The notes under the pieces are model-generated. The model saw nothing but the letters and a program-made list of their open reading frames with translations. It searched no databases and was not told the DNA's origin. The position numbers and the translations under genes were made by a program. A DNA stretch of 5,282 nucleotides, from assembly GCA_017540945.1 (NCBI GenBank), contig JAFYAB010000138.1, positions 1 through 5,282 on the forward strand. Direction: 5' to 3'. How positions within the stretch are numbered: the stretch's first letter is position 1; every line of letters starts with the position of its first letter. This stretch comes from Oscillospiraceae bacterium. GTDB taxonomy: Bacteria; Bacillota_A; Clostridia; Oscillospirales; Oscillospiraceae. Below are positions 1 to 3,075 of the stretch, piece after piece.

Positions 1-15
1 ACGACAGAGTCGCTC

Positions 16-88
16 CGTAGGGGCCGATGCCCACATCGGCCCTTTCCCCGGTCCACAGGGAGGGCCGATGTGGGCATCGGCCCCTACG
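16..88. repeat. GTAGGGG-ended palindromic repeat, full copy
   Basis: Bases 16-43 and 61-88 are perfect reverse complements (28 bp) around a 17-base loop (44-60). Each arm is itself palindromic: GGGCCGATG and CATCGGCCC are separated by four bases, so the DNA can fold as one long hairpin or as two small ones. The ends read CGTAGGGG and CCCCTACG. Related ends occur at 858-898 and 2876-3009, so this is an interspersed repeat family within the window. I see no open reading frame in it and no clear target-site duplication. It ends 33 bases before the -35 box of the metal operon. With no T-run after it, it is not an obvious terminator. It could be a MITE-like or REP-like element; that is inference. 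Confidence 0.85.
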
Positions 89-121
89 AAAGAAAGAGCC
101 CTACAAATCCCGATTTTCCTC

Positions 122-150
122 TTGACAAACACTTCCTGCCGTGCTATACT
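122..150 (+). promoter_or_regulatory. Sigma-A type promoter of the metal-efflux operon
   Basis: TTGACA at 122-127 is a perfect -35 box. TATACT at 145-150 is a -10 box with one mismatch, and the spacer is exactly 17 bases. Transcription should begin near 157, inside the operator-like palindrome at 158-183. The strength of the match fits a promoter that is held off by a repressor rather than one needing an activator. Confidence 0.88.
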
Positions 151-157
151 GCAAATA

Positions 158-183
158 GTTGAACAATCATTCAATTATTCAAC
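158..183. promoter_or_regulatory. Probable ArsR/SmtB-family operator
   Basis: GTTGAACAAT (158-167) and ATTATTCAAC (174-183) form an inverted repeat with one mismatch in ten and a six-base gap. Nested inside is TGAA-N6-TTCA (160-173), the form typical of CzrA/SmtB/CadC-type sites. The site begins eight bases after the -10 box, so a bound repressor would cover the transcription start and block RNA polymerase. The regulator encoded just downstream is the obvious ligand. TTCA at 170-173 and the TTCAAC at 178-183 give two possible right half-sites for one left half-site. Confidence 0.75.
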
Positions 184-213
184 CTTTCAATCTTCCGAGA
201 AGGAGGACGCCCC

Positions 214-600
214 ATGAAGTTCTACGACATCGAGCTGGACCGGACGGACTGCACGGTGATCCACCAGGAGGTGGTGGACGCGGTGCGGGGAAAAATGCCC
301 GACGACGATCTGCTGCTGGATCTGGCGGACTGCTTCAAGCTCTTCAGCGACTCCACCCGGCTGAAAATCCTCTACGCGCTGATGGAGGCGGAGATGTGCG
401 TCTGCGACATCTCCGTGCTGCTGGGCATGACGAAGTCCTCGGTGAGCCACCAGCTGCGGGTGCTGAAGCAGTCGAACCTGGTGAAGTACCGCAAGGCCGG
501 CCGGGTGATCTACTATTCCCTGGCGGACGACCACGTACGGACCATCTGCAGGATGGGCATGGAACACGTGCGGGAAGACGAATTGGGAATTGAAAATTAA
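214..600 (+). CDS. cadC: ArsR/SmtB-family metal-responsive repressor, CadC-like
   Basis: This 128-residue protein is a cytoplasmic winged-helix repressor expected to bind the operator at 158-183 and let go when Zn, Cd or Pb is bound. The start is fixed by AGGAGG at 201-206, seven bases before ATG. The helix-turn-helix lies at about residues 62-87 (recognition helix near TKSSVSHQL, 73-81) and the wing at about 91-103. Two metal sites known from S. aureus CadC are visible. The helix-3/N-terminal site has Cys62 and Cys64 (MCVCD) with Cys13. The helix-5 site has Asp105, His107, His118 and Glu121, in the D-x-H-x10-H-x2-E spacing. The position of the second N-terminal CadC cysteine holds His17 instead. 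The last residues (ELGIEN) are encoded by a sequence motif that recurs after the next gene. It is first in the operon, 18 bases before the HMA gene. The family call is firm; the exact metal is inferred. Confidence 0.93.
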   Translation: MKFYDIELDRTDCTVIHQEVVDAVRGKMPDDDLLLDLADCFKLFSDSTRLKILYALMEAEMCVCDISVLLGMTKSSVSHQLRVLKQSNLVKYRKAGRVIYYSLADDHVRTICRMGMEHVREDELGIEN

Positions 601-605
601 AATAT

Positions 606-611
606 GGGAGG
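606..611 (+). promoter_or_regulatory. Ribosome binding site deciding the HMA gene start
   Basis: GGGAGG lies seven bases before the ATG at 619. An in-frame ATG at 604 overlaps this site and has no Shine-Dalgarno of its own, so 619 is the better start. Confidence 0.8.
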
Positions 612-618
612 AAAAACC

Positions 619-843
619 ATGAAAAAGAGATTCAAAATGGAGAATCTGGACTGCGCCAACTGCGCGGCGAAGATGGAGGCCGCCATCAAAAAGATCCCCG
701 GGGTCCTGGACGCCAACATGAACTTTATGACGCAGAAGCTGACCCTGGAGGCCGAGGACGAGAAATTTGAGGCGGTCCTGGCCGAGGCCCAGAAGTGCTG
801 CGACCGGGTGGACAAGGGCTGCCGCATTCTGATCGAAAAATAA
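619..843 (+). CDS. Free-standing HMA-domain heavy-metal-binding protein
   Basis: This 74-residue protein is a single heavy-metal-associated (HMA) domain with the ferredoxin-like fold of CopZ and of the N-terminal domains of P1B ATPases. The metal motif is Cys12-Ala-Asn-Cys15, preceded by Leu-Asp. Leu-Asp-Cys-Ala-Asn-Cys-Ala is the form usual in Zn/Cd/Pb ATPase HMA domains rather than in copper chaperones. IPGV (26-29) is the conserved loop after the first helix. Extra cysteines occur at 60, 61 and 68 near the C-terminus and could add ligands. The ATPase that follows has no HMA domain of its own, so this protein probably supplies that function in trans, delivering metal or sensing it for the pump. 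It has no signal peptide and is cytoplasmic. A specific gene symbol is not justified. Confidence 0.9.
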   Translation: MKKRFKMENLDCANCAAKMEAAIKKIPGVLDANMNFMTQKLTLEAEDEKFEAVLAEAQKCCDRVDKGCRILIEK

Positions 844-857
844 GAATTGAAAATATT

Positions 858-898
858 CATTCGTAGGGGCCGACGTGGGCATCTGCCCCCTACGAATG
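858..898. repeat. GTAGGGG palindromic repeat, short degenerate copy
   Basis: CATTCGTAGGGG (858-869) and CCCCTACGAATG (887-898) are perfect 12-bp inverted arms. The core between them (CCGACGTGGGCATC) differs by one base from the matching stretch of the right arm at 61-88 (CCGATGTGGGCATC), so this is a relative of that repeat. It fills most of the 76-base gap between the HMA and ATPase genes and would be transcribed as a hairpin ending ten bases before the ATPase Shine-Dalgarno sequence. No T-run follows, so read-through is expected. It may still affect message stability or the relative expression of the two genes. Confidence 0.8.
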
Positions 899-907
899 GA
901 ATTTGCT

Positions 908-913
908 GAGGTG
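908..913 (+). promoter_or_regulatory. Ribosome binding site deciding the ATPase start
   Basis: GAGGTG lies six bases before the ATG at 920. The frame is open further upstream to a GTG at 875, but that codon lies inside the palindromic repeat and lacks a Shine-Dalgarno, so 920 is preferred. Confidence 0.75.
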
Positions 914-919
914 ATCGCA

Positions 920-2782
920 ATGAATAACAAGCAGAAGCTTACGTTATGCAGGATCATCGTCGCGGCGGTGCTGCTGGTGGCTTTGATCGTTCTGGACCAC
1001 CTGGGGACCCTGGCGCCGCTGCACCGGCTGGCGCGGCTGGGGCTCTATCTGATCCCCTACCTGCTCATCGGCTGGGACATACTCTGGGAGGCTGTGGAAA
1101 ACGTCTTCCACGGGCAGCTCTTTGACGAGAATTTTCTGATGGCTGTCGCTTCCGTGGCGGCCTTCTGCATCGGGGAGTATCCCGAGGCCGCGGCGGTCAT
1201 GCTGCTCTACCAGATCGGCGAGCTTTTCCAGGACTGCGCCGTGGACAAGTCCCGGAAATCCATCGCGGATATGATGGACATCGCCCCGGAATTCGCCAAT
1301 CTGGAGACCCCGGAGGGGCTGGAGGCCGTCGATCCCGAGGACGTGGCCGTGGGCTCCGTGCTGGTGATCAAGCCCGGCGAGCGCATCCCCCTGGACGCGG
1401 TGGTGCTGGAAGGCGAGTCCCTGATCGACACCGCCGCTCTGACCGGCGAGTCCGTGCCCCGCCGCGCTGCGCCTGGGGACGAGATCATCTCCGGCTGCAT
1501 CAACGGCAGCGGGACCCTGCGGGTCCGGACTCTCAAGAGCTATTCCGATTCCACGGTCACGCGCATTCTGGATCTGGTGGAGAACGCCTCCTCCCGGAAG
1601 GCGAAGTCGGAAAACTTTATCACCAAGTTCGCAAAGTGGTACACGCCCCTCGTCACGATCGCTGCCGTGCTGCTGGCGGTCCTGCCTCCCCTGCTGCTGG
1701 ACAAGGACTGGGGCGAGTGGATCCGCCGGGCCTGCATCTTCCTGGTGGTCTCCTGCCCCTGCGCCCTGGTGATCTCGGTGCCCCTGGGCTTTTTCGGCGG
1801 CATCGGCGCCGCCTCCCGGAAGGGCGTGCTGGTGAAGGGCAGCAACTATCTGGAAGCCCTGGCCCGGCTCTCCACCCTGGTCTTTGACAAGACCGGCACC
1901 CTGACAAAGGGCGAGTTCAAGGTCAGCGCCATCCTGCCCGCCCGGGGCAGCGCGGAGGAGCTGCTGGAGCTGGCGGCCCACGCGGAAGCCTTCTCCAACC
2001 ACCCCATCGCCGCCTCCATCCGGGAGGCCTGGGGTCGGCCCATCGGCAGCGGCCGGATCGGTTCCGTCGAGGAGGAATCCGGCCAGGGCGTGGTCGCCCA
2101 GGTGGACGGCAAGGAGATCCTGATGGGCAGCCTGCGGCTGCTGCGGGACCACGGCGTGGTCTGCCAGGAGACGTCGCGGGAGGGCACCGTGGTCTACGGC
2201 GCGGCGGACGGGCAGTATCTAGGCCTGATCGTGATCTCCGACGCGCTGAAGGAGGGCGCGGAGGAAGCCCTGGCGGCTGTTCGGGCCGCGGGCGTCAGGA
2301 AGACCGTCATGCTCACCGGCGACCGGAAGCTGTCCGCAGAGGCCGTGGGCAGGGCCCTGGGGCTGGACGAGATCCACGCGGAGCTGCTGCCCCAGGACAA
2401 GGTGGCCCTGGTGGAAAAGCTGCTGCGGGAGGAGAAGGATAAAGAAACCCTGGCCTTCGTGGGTGACGGGCTCAACGACGCGCCGGTGCTGGGCCGGGCG
2501 GACGTGGGCGTCGCCATGGGCTCTCTGGGCTCCGACGCCGCCATCGAGGCCGCGGACCTGGTCATCATGGACGACGATCTGCGCAAGCTTCCCGCCGCCG
2601 TGCGGATCGCCCGGAAGACCCTGCGGATCGTCCGGCAGAACATTACCTTTGCCCTGGTGGTCAAGTTCGCCATCCTGATCCTGGGCGCCCTGGGCGTCGC
2701 CAATATGTGGCTGGCGGTATTCGGAGACGTGGGCGTTTCGATCATTGCGATTTTGAATTCCATGCGGACGCTGAAAGAATAG
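920..2782 (+). CDS. cadA: P1B-type ATPase exporting Zn(II)/Cd(II)/Pb(II)
   Basis: This 620-residue integral membrane pump uses ATP to move divalent soft metal ions out of the cell. Membrane segments are seen near residues 10-28, 38-58, 70-105, 243-262, 267-298, 573-592 and 594-613. Every catalytic motif is intact: TGES at 175-178 (actuator domain), the membrane Cys279-Pro-Cys281, phosphorylation site Asp323 in DKTGTLTKG, His361-Pro362 of the nucleotide domain, TGDR at 466-469 and GDGLNDAP at 515-522. Lys582 and Asp603 (in GDVGVSIIAILNS) in the last two helices, together with CPC, mark the P1B-2 group (ZntA/CadA) and argue against a copper pump. CadA proteins usually carry one or two N-terminal HMA domains and run over 700 residues. 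This one begins directly at the first helix, and the HMA domain is the separate gene just upstream. It is the last gene of the operon, 14 bases before the terminator stem. zntA is an alternative name. Confidence 0.95.
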   Translation: MNNKQKLTLCRIIVAAVLLVALIVLDHLGTLAPLHRLARLGLYLIPYLLIGWDILWEAVENVFHGQLFDENFLMAVASVAAFCIGEYPEAAAVMLLYQIGELFQDCAVDKSRKSIADMMDIAPEFANLETPEGLEAVDPEDVAVGSVLVIKPGERIPLDAVVLEGESLIDTAALTGESVPRRAAPGDEIISGCINGSGTLRVRTLKSYSDSTVTRILDLVENASSRKAKSENFITKFAKWYTPLVTIAAVLLAVLPPLLLDKDWGEWIRRACIFLVVSCPCALVISVPLGFFGGIGAASRKGVLVKGSNYLEALARLSTLVFDKTGTLTKGEFKVSAILPARGSAEELLELAAHAEAFSNHPIAASIREAWGRPIGSGRIGSVEEESGQGVVAQVDGKEILMGSLRLLRDHGVVCQETSREGTVVYGAADGQYLGLIVISDALKEGAEEALAAVRAAGVRKTVMLTGDRKLSAEAVGRALGLDEIHAELLPQDKVALVEKLLREEKDKETLAFVGDGLNDAPVLGRADVGVAMGSLGSDAAIEAADLVIMDDDLRKLPAAVRIARKTLRIVRQNITFALVVKFAILILGALGVANMWLAVFGDVGVSIIAILNSMRTLKE

Positions 2783-2795
2783 GCAAAGCAAAAGG

Positions 2796-2829
2796 AAGAT
2801 CCCCCGGCAGGTATGCCGGGGGATCTTTT
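2796..2829 (+). terminator. Rho-independent terminator, possibly two-way
   Basis: Bases 2796-2809 and 2814-2827 form a perfect 14-bp stem rich in G+C with a four-base GGTA loop, followed by TTTT (2826-2829). It begins 14 bases after the ATPase stop codon. On the opposite strand the stem is followed by TTCCTTTTGCTTTG, a weaker T-rich tail, so it could also stop transcripts of the convergent surface-protein gene. Confidence 0.92.
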
Positions 2830-2852
2830 GCGTGCGCGGGAATAGCATTTGT

Positions 2853-2864
2853 TCCGCATGCGGA
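2853..2864. repeat. 12-bp perfect palindrome
   Basis: TCCGCATGCGGA is self-complementary with no loop. It lies between the terminator and the hairpin cluster. It could be a dimeric protein site or part of the neighbouring repeat material; nothing in the sequence decides this. Confidence 0.4.
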
Positions 2865-2875
2865 GTGAATAAGCT

Positions 2876-3009
2876 CCGTAGGGGTCGCTCTTATCCGCAG
2901 GATGAGCGACCCGGTTCGCGGAGCGAACAATCGCCCGGAGGACGATCCGATTTGCCTCCGGCAAATGTCGCCGTCCCGGCGACCGGACAAGCAATGCTTG
3001 TCCCTACGG
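2876..3009. repeat. Cluster of six short hairpins within GTAGGG inverted ends
   Basis: The ends CCGTAGGG (2876-2883) and CCCTACGG (3002-3009) are inverted. Between them are six consecutive hairpins. H1 is 2884-2910 (7+4 bp with a two-base bulge, loop GCA). H2 is 2914-2928 (6 bp, loop GGA). H3 is 2930-2946 (7 pairs with one internal mismatch, loop GGA). H4 is 2950-2966 (7 bp, loop TCC). H5 is 2967-2983 (7 bp, loop TCC). H6 is 2985-3003 (8 bp, loop AAT). Gaps between hairpins are 0-3 bases. The left end shares GCTCCGTAGGGG with the repeat at 16-88 (bases 12-23 and 2873-2884). The cluster lies downstream of both convergent genes and would be in the 3' untranslated region of the surface-protein message. 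I see no protein-coding role. An array of palindromic repeat modules or a complex MITE-like element is the likeliest description. Confidence 0.75.
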
Positions 3010-3023
3010 GCGGCGGACGGCGT

Positions 3024-3040
3024 GGCGCACCCTGTGCGCC
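3024..3040. repeat. Seventh triloop hairpin, outside the cluster
   Basis: GGCGCAC (3024-3030) and GTGCGCC (3034-3040) form a perfect 7-bp stem with loop CCT, the same design as hairpins in 2876-3009. It lies 36 bases beyond the stop codon of the minus-strand gene. There is no T-run, so it is not a convincing terminator by itself, though it could shield the 3' end of that message. Confidence 0.6.
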
Positions 3041-3075
3041 GCTGCGGGCGGGGGACAGCGCGGACGGATGGGGGC

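Noticed and set aside
604..618. Upstream ATG start for the HMA protein
   Set aside because: This ATG overlaps the Shine-Dalgarno GGGAGG that serves the ATG at 619, and would add only five non-conserved residues.
875..919. Upstream GTG start for the ATPase
   Set aside because: It lies inside the palindromic repeat and has no Shine-Dalgarno; ATG at 920 has GAGGTG six bases upstream.
944..2152. 402-codon open frame on the minus strand inside the ATPase gene
   Set aside because: It is antisense to a gene with all P1B ATPase motifs; its product is low-complexity and Gln/His/Gly-rich, as expected from reading GC-rich codons backwards.
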